This document shows positions 9,176 through 17,880 of a DNA stretch of 64,000 bases, piece by piece. Numbering within the stretch: position 1 is the stretch's first letter; the number at the start of each line of letters is the position of its first letter. The notes beneath the pieces are model-generated. The model was not told where the DNA came from. It made no database searches and worked only from the letters and a program-made list of their open reading frames with translations. Origin of the DNA: Arthrobacter sp. SPG23 (GTDB taxonomy: Bacteria; Actinomycetota; Actinomycetes; Actinomycetales; Micrococcaceae); assembly GCF_000876655.1 (NCBI RefSeq), contig NZ_JYCN01000018.1:186027-250026 (forward strand). The letters run 5' to 3'. The translations under genes and the position numbers were made by a program.

Positions 9176-10600
9176 TCAGCCGCCGCGGATGATCTTCCGG
9201 AGCCGCTCCAGCCGGGTGGAAATATCGCGTTCGGCGCCGTTGGCCGTGGGCTGGTAATAGTCCCGGCCAACCAGGTCGTCCGGCGGGTATTGCTGGGTGG
9301 CAACCCCGTGCGGGGCGTCGTGCGCGTATTTGTAGCCCTGCCCGTGACCGAGCTGTTTGGATCCGGGGTAGTGCGCGTCCCGCAGGTGGGCGGGGATGCC
9401 GTTGCCCAGGCCGGCGCGGACATCGGCGGTGGCTTTATTGATGCCCATGTAGGCGGCGTTGGACTTCGGGGCCGTTGCCAGGTGGACCACGGCCTCAGCC
9501 AGCACGATCCGCCCCTCGGGCATGCCGATGAGCTGCACGGCCTGCGCCGCCGCGACGGCGGTCTGCAGGGCCGTGGGGTCCGCCATCCCGACGTCCTCCG
9601 CGGCCGAGATCACGATGCGCCGGGCGATGAACCGGGGGTCCTCCCCTGCTTCCAGCATGCGGGCCAGGTAGTGGAGTGCGGCGTCCACGTCGGAACCGCG
9701 GATCGATTTGATGAAGGCGCTGGCGACATCGTAGTGCTGGTCCCCTGCGCGGTCGTACCTGACCGCGGCAACATCCAGGGCGCGCTCGGTGTGCCGCAGT
9801 TCCACCGTGACGGGACCGTCGTCGGCGTCGTCGGCATCACCAAAGGCCACTCCGGCGGCCGCTTCCAGCGCCGTCAGCGCACGGCGCGCGTCGCCACCGG
9901 ACAGCCTGACCAGGTGGGCCAATGCCTCCTCGCTAAGCGTCACCGTCCCGTTAAGCCCGCGGGAATCAGCCACGGCCCGCTGGACCAGTCCCTCGATGTC
10001 GGCATCTGTCAGGGGGCGGAGCGTCAGCAGCAGCGAGCGGGACAACAGCGGTGACACCACCGAGAAGGACGGATTCTCTGTGGTTGCGGCCACGAGCACC
10101 ACCCAGCGGTTTTCGACCCCCGGCAGCAGCGCGTCCTGCTGGGCTTTGTTGAATCGGTGGATTTCGTCGAGGAAGAGCACAGTGGTGGTTTTGTACAGGT
10201 CCCGCGCCGTGAGGGCTTCGTCCATGACCCGGCGAACATCCTTCACGCCGGCGGTGATGGCGGAGAGTTCGACGAACTTCCGCCCCGGCCCCTTGGCGAT
10301 CACGTGCGCCAGAGTGGTCTTGCCGGTGCCCGGAGGGCCCCACAGGATGAGCGACGTCGGGCCGGCCGGGCCCGCCGAATCGGCACCGGCGCCGGCGGCC
10401 AGTTGGCGCAGCGGGGACCCCTGCCCCAGCAGGTGCTGCTGGCCTACCACGTCATCCAGGGTGCGGGGACGCATCCTGACCGCGAGCGGGCTCCGGGGCT
10501 GCGTCCGGCCGGCGGCCGGCCCGGAAACTGCCGACCCGGACGGCGTCACCGTCCCGCCGTCGTCGTCGTTGTCCGGCCCTTGGCCAAAGAGATCATCCAC
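9176..10600 (-). CDS. rarA: Replication-associated recombination protein RarA (MgsA)
   Basis: RarA is an AAA+ ATPase of the clamp-loader-like family that acts at stalled replication forks. The 474-residue product starts with MDDLFGQ, then a disordered acidic linker, then [16 protein letters not shown], the typical entry to the family; the Walker A motif is GPPGTGKTT and Walker B is [18 protein letters not shown]. The C-terminal tetramerisation region is present ([20 protein letters not shown], then [10 protein letters not shown]). Length matches homologues. It is transcribed away from the acVLRF1 gene, with only 52 bases between the two starts, so they must share a compact divergent promoter region. 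Confidence 0.96.
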   Translation of the reverse strand: MDDLFGQGPDNDDDGGTVTPSGSAVSGPAAGRTQPRSPLAVRMRPRTLDDVVGQQHLLGQGSPLRQLAAGAGADSAGPAGPTSLILWGPPGTGKTTLAHVIAKGPGRKFVELSAITAGVKDVRRVMDEALTARDLYKTTTVLFLDEIHRFNKAQQDALLPGVENRWVVLVAATTENPSFSVVSPLLSRSLLLTLRPLTDADIEGLVQRAVADSRGLNGTVTLSEEALAHLVRLSGGDARRALTALEAAAGVAFGDADDADDGPVTVELRHTERALDVAAVRYDRAGDQHYDVASAFIKSIRGSDVDAALHYLARMLEAGEDPRFIARRIVISAAEDVGMADPTALQTAVAAAQAVQLIGMPEGRIVLAEAVVHLATAPKSNAAYMGINKATADVRAGLGNGIPAHLRDAHYPGSKQLGHGQGYKYAHDAPHGVATQQYPPDDLVGRDYYQPTANGAERDISTRLERLRKIIRGG

Positions 10601-10652
10601 ATAGATAGGCTACTTCTAGTTCAGGACGCCCCTAGCAACGGAGAACCACGCG

Positions 10653-11300
10653 ATGCCTACCCCAGAGTCCCGTGTGGCGTTCGTCTCCGGTGAACGGCTG
10701 CCGGGGTGGGTGGAGCGGTTTGCCGCAAGTCACGGCCCCCTGGTGGAGGAAGAGCTCGACGGCGGCCTGCAGCTGTCCGCTGCGGACGGTGCCGTGGCGC
10801 TGTTGCAGCCGCCGTGGCCGGCGGACGGCCGGCCCGGCCGTGGCGGGGACGCCGTGGCGCGGATTGCTTCGCTGGCGGCGCAGTCCCGGACGCTCGGGCT
10901 GGTGCTTGTCCGCCGGGGCGGGTACTCAGTGGCGGTGGTCCGTGACGGCGCAGCCCTGGCCTCGAAGACCGGCACCCGCCACATCCAGTCGAAGACTGCT
11001 GCAGGCGGCGGGTCCCAGCAGCGGTTCGCCCGGCGCCGCACCAACCAGGCGGACGCCTTGGTGGAGGCGGTCGCCGGGCACGCCGACCGGATCTTCGCGG
11101 AGCACCGGATCGAATATCTGGCGCCGGGCGGCGACCGCGCCCTGGCCGGGCAGGTCCTCGCGGAACCCGTGCTGAAACGCTACGCGGCGCTGTCCAGGCT
11201 GCCGTTCCTGGACGTCCCGGACCCGCGCGCTTCTGTGGTGAAGCAGGCTGCGGCCGCCGCGTGCTCGGTCCGGATCCTGGTGACCGACCCGCCGGCTTAG
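10653..11300 (+). CDS. acVLRF1-type peptidyl-tRNA hydrolase (Vms1-like release factor)
   Basis: Actinobacterial Vms1-like release factor 1 proteins resemble the eukaryotic Vms1/ANKZF1 and eRF1 catalytic domain and are thought to free stalled nascent chains from peptidyl-tRNA during ribosome rescue. The 215-residue product carries the diagnostic loop GGGSQQRFARRR at about residues 118-129, where a glutamine takes the catalytic place of the GGQ motif of canonical release factors, followed by a predicted helix and the C-terminal RNase H-like half (GDRALAGQVLAEPVLKRYA). The ATG at 10653 has GGAG about 11 bases upstream. It is divergent from rarA. Family assignment rests on the GSQ-type loop and length. 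Confidence 0.82.
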   Translation: MPTPESRVAFVSGERLPGWVERFAASHGPLVEEELDGGLQLSAADGAVALLQPPWPADGRPGRGGDAVARIASLAAQSRTLGLVLVRRGGYSVAVVRDGAALASKTGTRHIQSKTAAGGGSQQRFARRRTNQADALVEAVAGHADRIFAEHRIEYLAPGGDRALAGQVLAEPVLKRYAALSRLPFLDVPDPRASVVKQAAAAACSVRILVTDPPA

Positions 11301-11588
11301 CACCGCATACTCGTTGGCCACTCAAGCAACAGGGGTCTCAGCAGCCTACTCACGTAGATAATGCTCCCTTCGAGTGCATGCCCGAAAAGAACAAGTAGTC
11401 ACCACTCGTTTCTGCCTTTCATTCCCAAAGTTAGACTCGCTCATCAATTCATCTCGGGTCTGGAATAACTGCGGGGGTAGATCAGTGGATGCCTTTTTGG
11501 AATTATTACTGCACGTTCCGCGTAAACTGCGCCGGACTGCTTTTATATTGCTCCCAAAAAGTTTGATAATGGTGGCGGGTGCGGGGCG
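11301..11588. other. AT-richer intergenic region before the copper-oxidase operon
   Basis: These 288 bases hold no convincing gene and are clearly more AT-rich than the flanks. GATAAT at 11565-11570 fits a -10 element for the downstream operon, but no good -35 element sits at the right distance and only about 19 bases would remain before the ATG at 11589, giving a very short leader. A 72-codon open frame here lacks the codon use of its neighbours and I do not call it. Confidence 0.5.
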
Positions 11589-14114
11589 ATGAAGAATTCA
11601 CCTCGAAAAACCACCATCATTGCCGCGACGCTGACCCTCCTCTTTACCGTGAACTGTTTCGCCGGCGACCCACTGGTCGCGTCTGCGGCCGAACCCGTCA
11701 ATCTTGTCAAGAATCCTTCCGTTGAGGCAGGCACCGGGTATCCCACCTGCTTCAAGGCCTCCGGCTGGGGCACCCCTGGAAAGTGGTCCTTCGCCGAGGG
11801 CCGCAATGGCGGCCGGTCCTATGCGGTGACGATCTCCGGTTATACGCAAGGGGATCGAAAACTACTTCAGACGGAGAGCGCGGATTGCGCCCCGGCGGTC
11901 ACGCCGGGACAGAGCTACGAGATGGGCATCTGGTACAAGTCCACCGCACCGGTTTCTCTCACGATTTTCCGGCACACAGCCCAGGGCTGGAGCTACTGGG
12001 GTGATGTCGAACGGCAGGCACCGGCCGTCGGCTGGACGCTTGCCGCGGCGGTGACGCCGGTAATTCCGGAAGGTACCGACCAGGTTGCCTTTGGCCTTTC
12101 GCTCGCGGCCAACGGAACCCTGGTCACCGACGACTATTCCCTCATGCAAAGTGCGGGCACCGGCCCAGTGGGTAACACTGGAGAACTGATTGTTAATGGC
12201 AATTTGGCTGCCGGGGCACAATTGCCAACGTGCTTTAGCATCGGCGGTTGGGGGAACCGCCAGCTCACCTCTTCACTTTCCACTGACGTCCCCGTGAATT
12301 CACCAGCAGGCACGCGGTCGCAAGATCTGACAATTTCGTCCTATGTTTCCGGCGACGCTAAACTCATTCAATCGGAACAGGCTGGCTGCGCACCCGCGGT
12401 AGTGCCCGGAGCCCAGTACGACCTCGAGGTCGACTACAAGACAAATGCCGTTCCCGGCACAAACCTGACTGTCTTCGCTCACCATGCCACCGGGTGGCAA
12501 TACTGGACCGACTTGAAGACCCTGCCGGCCAGCACGGCCTGGACGACTGCCCAGGCACGGACTCCAGTGATACCCCAAGGCGTTGACCGGATCTCCTTTG
12601 GCTTGTCCCTCAGTGCCAACGGGTCCCTCAAGACCACCAACTACTCAATGATGAAGTACGATCCTGCACCGCCGCCGGTTACCGGCGGACCGGACCTCGT
12701 CGGCTCCTGGGAGGTGCTGACCACCGAGCTTCCCATCCGTGCGATCCACTCGACTCTGCTTCACGACGGACGCCTGCTGCTCGTGGCGGGTTCGGGCAAC
12801 GACGGGGCAGCCTTCACCGCGGGTTCGTTCAAGGCCGTGGTCTGGACACCCGGCACCAACACCTTCCAAGACGTCCCCATCCCCTACGACATGTTCTGCG
12901 CCGGTCATGTCACCCTGCCTGACGGCAAGGTCCTGCTCGCCGGCGGCACCGAAGCCTTCCCCGCCAACACTGACGGGCCCACCGCCTTCAAGGGCGCGAA
13001 AAAGAGCTACTACTTCGATCCCGCCGATAACCAATTTCACCAGATCGGTGACATGACCGGCGCCCACTGGTACCCGTCGCTCACCAAGCTCGGCAACGGG
13101 GACGTCTGGTCGGCCGGCGGCATTGACGAGCAGGCCCAGGGAACTGTCCTCACGGAGATGTTCGATACCTCGGCCATGGACTGGCTGCCGCAAAACCAGG
13201 TGCCGCAGACCTGGAGCTACTGGGGCACCTACCCGCACATGTTCCTGCTCGACGACGGCAAGATGTTTTACACCGGCGGACATACCTTCGGAAACGGCCT
13301 CCCCGGCACAGGAGCCCGGGTGTACGACTGGACTACGGCCAGGATGTGGGACGTTCCCGGGCTTCGGCAAAAAGACATGAGGGACCAGGCAGGTTCCGTC
13401 TTTATCGGGCCTGCCCAAGACCAGAAGCTGATGATCGTGGGCGGCGGAAATACCGACGGAAACACTCCAAGCATCAACCTCGTGGACATCATCGACTTCA
13501 AGCAGGCGGCCCCCGCTTATGTACCCGGCCCGGATCTCCCCGGCCCCGGCAAGACCTACGTCAACCTCGTCAACCTTCCGGACCGAACGGTCCTGGCAGC
13601 GAACGGCGCACAGCTGAACCGTGCAGGAAATGTCCAAACCGCCTCTCTCTACAACCCCGCGACCAACTCGTGGAAGGAGATCGGGGCCGACCCGGTGGGA
13701 CGCAACTACCACTCGACGTCGATCCTGTTGCCCGACGGCAAGGTGGCCATCATGGGGTCGAATCCGCTGGATAACTCCTTTGAACTGCGGATCTCCGTGT
13801 ACAGCCCGCCCTACATGTTCAAGGGAATCCGCCCTACGGTCACTGCCATTCCTGGATCAGCAAGTTACGGGCAGACCATCGAGCTGGGGGTCACGGGAAA
13901 CGTGGCATCAGCTTCCCTCATGTCGCCGATGTCCGCGACCCACCAGACGGACACCAACGCACGGCTCGTCGACCTTCCCATTGCGGGAACGGGCGGCAGC
14001 CGCACGGCCCAAATACCGAACAACCCGAATCTCCTTCCGCCGGGGCCCTACATGCTCTCAGTCCTCGACACTAACGGCGTCCCGAGCATCTCCAAGTGGG
14101 TGTGGATCTCATGA
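11589..14114 (+). CDS. Secreted copper-radical oxidase (galactose oxidase/GlxA-like) with duplicated N-terminal modules
   Basis: An 841-residue exported protein. A signal peptide occupies residues 1 to about 34 (hydrophobic IIAATLTLLFTVNCFAG, cleavage near ASAA). Two similar modules of about 155 residues follow (about 36-187 and 198-356), each with the YPTCF and CAPAV cysteine pair, probably carbohydrate-binding beta-sandwiches. From about 370 comes a seven-bladed Kelch-type propeller and a C-terminal DUF1929 domain. All galactose-oxidase-type active-site residues can be placed: C437 (DMFCAGH) and Y495 (HWYPS) for the Cys-Tyr cofactor, Y707 and H708 (RNYHST), and H785 (SATHQTD). Known relatives oxidise primary alcohols of sugars or glycolaldehyde to aldehydes with O2, giving H2O2. 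It heads a five-gene operon and overlaps the next gene by ATGA. The substrate is unknown. Confidence 0.88.
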   Translation: MKNSPRKTTIIAATLTLLFTVNCFAGDPLVASAAEPVNLVKNPSVEAGTGYPTCFKASGWGTPGKWSFAEGRNGGRSYAVTISGYTQGDRKLLQTESADCAPAVTPGQSYEMGIWYKSTAPVSLTIFRHTAQGWSYWGDVERQAPAVGWTLAAAVTPVIPEGTDQVAFGLSLAANGTLVTDDYSLMQSAGTGPVGNTGELIVNGNLAAGAQLPTCFSIGGWGNRQLTSSLSTDVPVNSPAGTRSQDLTISSYVSGDAKLIQSEQAGCAPAVVPGAQYDLEVDYKTNAVPGTNLTVFAHHATGWQYWTDLKTLPASTAWTTAQARTPVIPQGVDRISFGLSLSANGSLKTTNYSMMKYDPAPPPVTGGPDLVGSWEVLTTELPIRAIHSTLLHDGRLLLVAGSGNDGAAFTAGSFKAVVWTPGTNTFQDVPIPYDMFCAGHVTLPDGKVLLAGGTEAFPANTDGPTAFKGAKKSYYFDPADNQFHQIGDMTGAHWYPSLTKLGNGDVWSAGGIDEQAQGTVLTEMFDTSAMDWLPQNQVPQTWSYWGTYPHMFLLDDGKMFYTGGHTFGNGLPGTGARVYDWTTARMWDVPGLRQKDMRDQAGSVFIGPAQDQKLMIVGGGNTDGNTPSINLVDIIDFKQAAPAYVPGPDLPGPGKTYVNLVNLPDRTVLAANGAQLNRAGNVQTASLYNPATNSWKEIGADPVGRNYHSTSILLPDGKVAIMGSNPLDNSFELRISVYSPPYMFKGIRPTVTAIPGSASYGQTIELGVTGNVASASLMSPMSATHQTDTNARLVDLPIAGTGGSRTAQIPNNPNLLPPGPYMLSVLDTNGVPSISKWVWIS
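11694..12656 (+). repeat. Internal duplication inside the copper-radical oxidase gene
   Basis: Residues about 36-187 and 198-356 align to each other over their full length: V(K)NPSVEAG/VNGNLAAG, YPTCFKASGWG/LPTCFSIGGWG, ISGYTQGDRKLLQ/ISSYVSGDAKLIQ, CAPAVTPG/CAPAVVPG, and VAFGLSLAANG/ISFGLSLSANG. The copies have diverged at protein level but kept both cysteines, so this is an old domain duplication, not a recent DNA repeat. Confidence 0.85.
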
Positions 14115-14827
14115 CGACTCTCAAGAAATCAAACCGCGCCAGGCACTGGACCGCTGTGCTTGCCACTTCCGGCCTCGCCGTGGCGGCAGCAGTGACATGG
14201 GGCGGCATTTCGGCCGTCTCAACCGTGGCAACGGTTGATGCCGCCACGCACCGGACGGCGGCCCCGGTGCTGCCCGTTCCGGAACCGGCAGCAGTCTCCG
14301 GTACCACGGCCGGGTCGCCACACCACGGCCCCACCGCGGCGCCACTCGGCGGACAACCGCAAGAACTGCCGAAGCCTGCCGGGAACGACAGCCCGGCGGC
14401 GGCCCGCGCGGACGAAGCCACTGGAATCGGCAGCAGGGCAGAGGTGTCACTGAATGAGGCGGCAAACGCGGAAGTCGGTCCGGCAGCAGGAGCCAGTCGC
14501 GATGCCAGGGACCGTTCCTCCGGCCTCGCGGAGCAGGCGGCCGTGGACCCGGCAGCGGTGCTGGGGTCCCGGGAAGTTTCCCTTGGCGGCTGCCTGCCCC
14601 AGTACGGCGAGGACGGCCAGTGCCTGCCCGCGGTTCCGCCGAGCCAAAGCCAGCACCTCCAGGATATGAAAAACGCCGGCCTGGATCCCGGTTCAATGGC
14701 GCACGACTGGAACTGCGCCGAAGTCCGCGAATACTTCCCGAATGGCATCGCCGTCCGGCAGGTAAGCGTCGACCCCCAGAAGCTGGACCCGAACGACGAC
14801 GGGATGGCCTGCGGCCCCGCCGACTGA
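14111..14827 (+). CDS. Exported protein with C-terminal Excalibur-like calcium-binding motif
   Basis: About 238 residues. An N-terminal basic then hydrophobic stretch (HWTAVLATSGLAVAAAVTWGG, about residues 13-33) is a signal peptide or anchor; a long Ala/Pro/Gly-rich linker without predicted fold follows. The last 80 residues are compact, with two cysteines in GGCLPQYGEDGQCLP and the ending DWNCAEVREYFPNGI ... LDPNDDGMACG, which resembles the Excalibur domain (two cysteines around a DxDxDG-like calcium loop). The ATG at 14111 overlaps the oxidase stop codon as ATGA, so translation is coupled and the protein probably works with the oxidase outside the cell. It could be a wall tether or a cofactor-maturation partner; both are guesses. 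Confidence 0.7.
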   Translation: MTTLKKSNRARHWTAVLATSGLAVAAAVTWGGISAVSTVATVDAATHRTAAPVLPVPEPAAVSGTTAGSPHHGPTAAPLGGQPQELPKPAGNDSPAAARADEATGIGSRAEVSLNEAANAEVGPAAGASRDARDRSSGLAEQAAVDPAAVLGSREVSLGGCLPQYGEDGQCLPAVPPSQSQHLQDMKNAGLDPGSMAHDWNCAEVREYFPNGIAVRQVSVDPQKLDPNDDGMACGPAD

Positions 14828-14912
14828 CCACCAGCGCTAAACCCCGCGCTGACCGCCTGAACTTCATCCCACGATCCATTCCGAGCCCGCCACCTTTCAT
14901 TGGAGCTACCCC

Positions 14913-16202
14913 ATGCCTGTTTCCGTGCTGGCCAGCGCCCTGGTCGTCCTGATTGCTTTGGCTCTGTTCGCCATTGCGTTGTCCACCCTGTACCTCAACA
15001 CGTATGCGTGGTGGGATCCCAAGACCCAAATCCGCACGTCCTACTCTGGCCTGCAGGAGTCGGAAGCGTGCTCTTTCTCCCTGATCATGCCCTGCAGGAA
15101 CGAGCGTGAGGACGTGATGCGGGCAACCCTTTCAGCGCTACTGGGTCAGACGCATTCCCGTAAGGAAGTGATCATCTCGGTGGGTCATGACGACCCGGAG
15201 ACCGTTCAGACGGCGCATGCGCTCGCCCGCGAATATCCGGACTTCGTCCGCGTCAGCGTGGACGTCAGCGAGACCAAGAACAAACCGCGGCAGCTCAACA
15301 AGGCGCTGTCCATGTGCCGCAACAGCGTGGTGGGTGTGTTCGATGCCGAATCGATAGCGGCGAAAGAGTTGCTCGCACACATCGACAGCGTCTTCGCAAC
15401 GAAGAACGCAGACGTGGTCCAAGGGGCCGTCCAACTCATCAACTACCGTGACACCTGGTACTCACTGCGTAACTGCCTGGAGTACTTCACCTGGTTCAGG
15501 TCCCGGTTGCATGCCCACTCGCGGCAGGGGTTCATACCCTTGGGCGGAAACACGGTGTTCATTAAACGTGAGCTCCTCGACGAAGTCCGCGGCTGGGACG
15601 GGAACTGCCTTGCCGAGGACTGCGACCTGGGTGTCCGACTGTCCACCCTCGGGCGGAAGATCATCGTTGCCTACTCCCCCGAACTGGTCACCCGCGAAGA
15701 AACTCCGGACACCCTGAAGGCCCTGGTGCGCCAGCGGACCCGCTGGTCGCTGGGCTTTATGCAGGTCTTCGCCAAAGGCGACTGGAAGAACCTGCCCACC
15801 CGAAAGATGCGTGCCATTGCCTGGTGGACCCTGATGCAACAGCACTTCATGGCCTTCGCCGGCGTCTGCATTCCCGTGGCAATCTTCGCAGCCGTGTGGG
15901 GCGGGTTCCCGCTCGTTGTCACGCTCGTGGCTTTCCTTCCCCTGGTCCCAACCCTGGCGACCATTGCCTTCGACATCTGCATGCTCCAGGAATTCGGCCG
16001 GGACCATAAGTTCACCATCACCTGGTACGACTACTTGCGCCTGATTGTTGGCACTCCCCTTTACCAGCTGGTGCTTGCCTTTTCCGCCCTGCGCGCACTG
16101 ATCAAGTTCATCCGCCGCGACTTCGGCTGGGAAAAGACCGACCATTCCGGCGCGCATCTTTCCTACCTCGAACCCGCAGTGACCGCAGCTGTCCGTCCCT
16201 AG
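14913..16202 (+). CDS. Processive family-2 glycosyltransferase (cellulose/hyaluronan synthase-like)
   Basis: A 429-residue membrane enzyme. One N-terminal membrane segment (about 5-27) precedes a cytosolic GT2 domain starting SFSLIMPCRNERED; the second acidic motif appears as D144 in FDAES, the general base as E235-D236 in LAEDCDLG, and the processive-synthase signature as Q274-RTR-W278. Two or three more membrane segments follow (about 305-350 and 375-397), enough for a synthase that also threads its polymer through the membrane. Size and motifs match CslA-like and NodC/HasA-like synthases. GGAG precedes the ATG. Placed two genes after the copper-radical oxidase, as CslA and GlxA are neighbours in Streptomyces, it probably makes the glycan that the oxidase modifies. 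Confidence 0.88.
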   Translation: MPVSVLASALVVLIALALFAIALSTLYLNTYAWWDPKTQIRTSYSGLQESEACSFSLIMPCRNEREDVMRATLSALLGQTHSRKEVIISVGHDDPETVQTAHALAREYPDFVRVSVDVSETKNKPRQLNKALSMCRNSVVGVFDAESIAAKELLAHIDSVFATKNADVVQGAVQLINYRDTWYSLRNCLEYFTWFRSRLHAHSRQGFIPLGGNTVFIKRELLDEVRGWDGNCLAEDCDLGVRLSTLGRKIIVAYSPELVTREETPDTLKALVRQRTRWSLGFMQVFAKGDWKNLPTRKMRAIAWWTLMQQHFMAFAGVCIPVAIFAAVWGGFPLVVTLVAFLPLVPTLATIAFDICMLQEFGRDHKFTITWYDYLRLIVGTPLYQLVLAFSALRALIKFIRRDFGWEKTDHSGAHLSYLEPAVTAAVRP

Positions 16203-16252
16203 ATTCGGCACTGTCCGTCAGTGCATCAAGCCAGACTAAGAAGGAAGAAATC

Positions 16253-17869
16253 ATGGCAGTTGCGGAGCTCGAACCGTCCGTCATAGAACGCAAGACCAGC
16301 GGTTCACCCCAGCACCGGGGCCCGGGACCCGATGCACCGTTCTCGCTGACGCAGCTTTCCTTCTGGGACCGCGTCACGCTGTGTCTGCTAACTGCAATGG
16401 CAGCTGTTCTCAGTCTGTGGAACCTGACCGGCGCTCCCAGCTACCAGGACGACGAGGGGACATATACAGCCCAGGCCTTTGCCGTTCATTCCGGAAGTCT
16501 GGCCCCGTACACGTACTGGTACGACCACCCTCCGCTCGGGTGGATACAGATCGCGGCCATTAATTGGCTTCCGACATTGCTGGGCCTCGGCGACGGGACC
16601 GCGATCGGTGCAACGCGCTACGTCATCGCTGCATACTTCGTTGCCAGCGCTGTCCTGCTCTACATGGTCGCCAGGCGCATGAAGGTCCGCGTTCCATTTG
16701 CCGCCCTGACCACCGTGATTTTTATCCTTTCTCCGCTCTCCCTAGTCCTTGGACGGCAGATCTACCTCGACAACATTGGGGTCCCTTGGCTGTTGCTGGC
16801 CTTCTACCTTGCCCTGTCATCCCGCGACGCCCTGTGGCACCACGTGTGCGCGGGCATCTGCTTCGCCGTCGCAGTCCTTTCCAAAGAGACCCTCGCGATT
16901 TTCGGACCGGCGCTGCTGATTGCGCTCATGTACCGTCCCCGCTGGAGCAACCGTTCGTTCTCCGTGGTTGGATTCCTCACGGTAGGAGGGCTGATACTCG
17001 CCTTCTACCCCCTGTCGGCGCTGCTGCGGAACGAGCTCTTCTCAGGACAGGGCCATGTTTCCCTCCAAGACGCCCTGACGTACCAGTTCCTGGAGCGCTC
17101 AGGGTCGGGAACGATTTTCGAAGCCGGTTCCAGCCGTGCGGAACTGTTGGCAGGCTGGCTCTATTTCGACAAATACCTCATTGCAGCCGGTCTCGCCGCA
17201 GCCGTCCTCTGCCTGCTGAGAAAACAGTCGCGGGTGTTAACGGTGGCCATCTTTTCTTTCGCCATCCCGATAATCGTGGGCCAAGGTTACCTGCCGGCGA
17301 TGTACATCATAGGAGTAATCCCCTTCCTTGCCTTAGCGCTCGGCACCGGCGTCGACATTGCGTGGTCCTGGCTGGAGAAGCTCGGCGGGGCCCGACCGGA
17401 CCTTACGCGACGACTGCGGGCAGTATTTGTGGCGGTCCTTTGCTCCGCTCTGGTCCTCATGTCCGTGCCGCAATGGTTCGAACAGGACAGGGACCTGCTG
17501 ACGGCCGAAAATAACGCCAACTGGCGGCAGACCCTCTCCTGGGTTCAGGACAACATCTCCCGCGAGGACGTCGTCCTGGCCCCCTACTCCATGTGGTACG
17601 ACCTCAATTCCAGCGGGTGGAACGATTCCTGGACCATGATCGCCACGGAGAAACCTGACCTTGACAAACAATTTGAAACAGCCCACCCCGACGGCTGGCA
17701 GGAGATCGACTGGATCATCGTCGGACCGTCTGTATCGGCCAACATCGACAGTCTGGGCCTGAGCCGGGCAGCTTCCGCCCTGAGCCACTCCACGCCTGTC
17801 CGGACGTTTGGCGAGTGGACTATCCGCCGCGTGGAAGTTCCCGTCCCACCGCGAACCAACGAGCGATAG
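16253..17869 (+). CDS. GT-C fold glycosyltransferase, PMT/ArnT (GT39/GT83)-like
   Basis: A 538-residue polytopic membrane protein. After a short cytosolic N-terminus the first membrane helix ends in WNLTGAPSYQDDEGTY, whose D66-D67-E68 sits where GT-C enzymes keep their catalytic acidic pair in the first outer loop; YDHPPLGW (residues 90-97) is the second conserved loop motif. About ten further hydrophobic segments follow and a soluble extracytoplasmic C-terminal portion ends the protein. Such enzymes take a sugar from a polyprenyl-phosphate carrier and attach it outside the membrane to protein, lipid or glycan. AAGGAAG lies before the ATG. The next gene would supply the polyprenyl-linked sugar, so the two form a donor-transferase pair. 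Confidence 0.87.
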   Translation: MAVAELEPSVIERKTSGSPQHRGPGPDAPFSLTQLSFWDRVTLCLLTAMAAVLSLWNLTGAPSYQDDEGTYTAQAFAVHSGSLAPYTYWYDHPPLGWIQIAAINWLPTLLGLGDGTAIGATRYVIAAYFVASAVLLYMVARRMKVRVPFAALTTVIFILSPLSLVLGRQIYLDNIGVPWLLLAFYLALSSRDALWHHVCAGICFAVAVLSKETLAIFGPALLIALMYRPRWSNRSFSVVGFLTVGGLILAFYPLSALLRNELFSGQGHVSLQDALTYQFLERSGSGTIFEAGSSRAELLAGWLYFDKYLIAAGLAAAVLCLLRKQSRVLTVAIFSFAIPIIVGQGYLPAMYIIGVIPFLALALGTGVDIAWSWLEKLGGARPDLTRRLRAVFVAVLCSALVLMSVPQWFEQDRDLLTAENNANWRQTLSWVQDNISREDVVLAPYSMWYDLNSSGWNDSWTMIATEKPDLDKQFETAHPDGWQEIDWIIVGPSVSANIDSLGLSRAASALSHSTPVRTFGEWTIRRVEVPVPPRTNER

Positions 17870-17880
17870 GAACAGCTGCA

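Noticed and set aside
11374..11592. 72-codon frame before the copper-oxidase gene
   Set aside because: No ribosome site, AT-rich unlike genes here, runs over the true start and lacks any recognisable feature.
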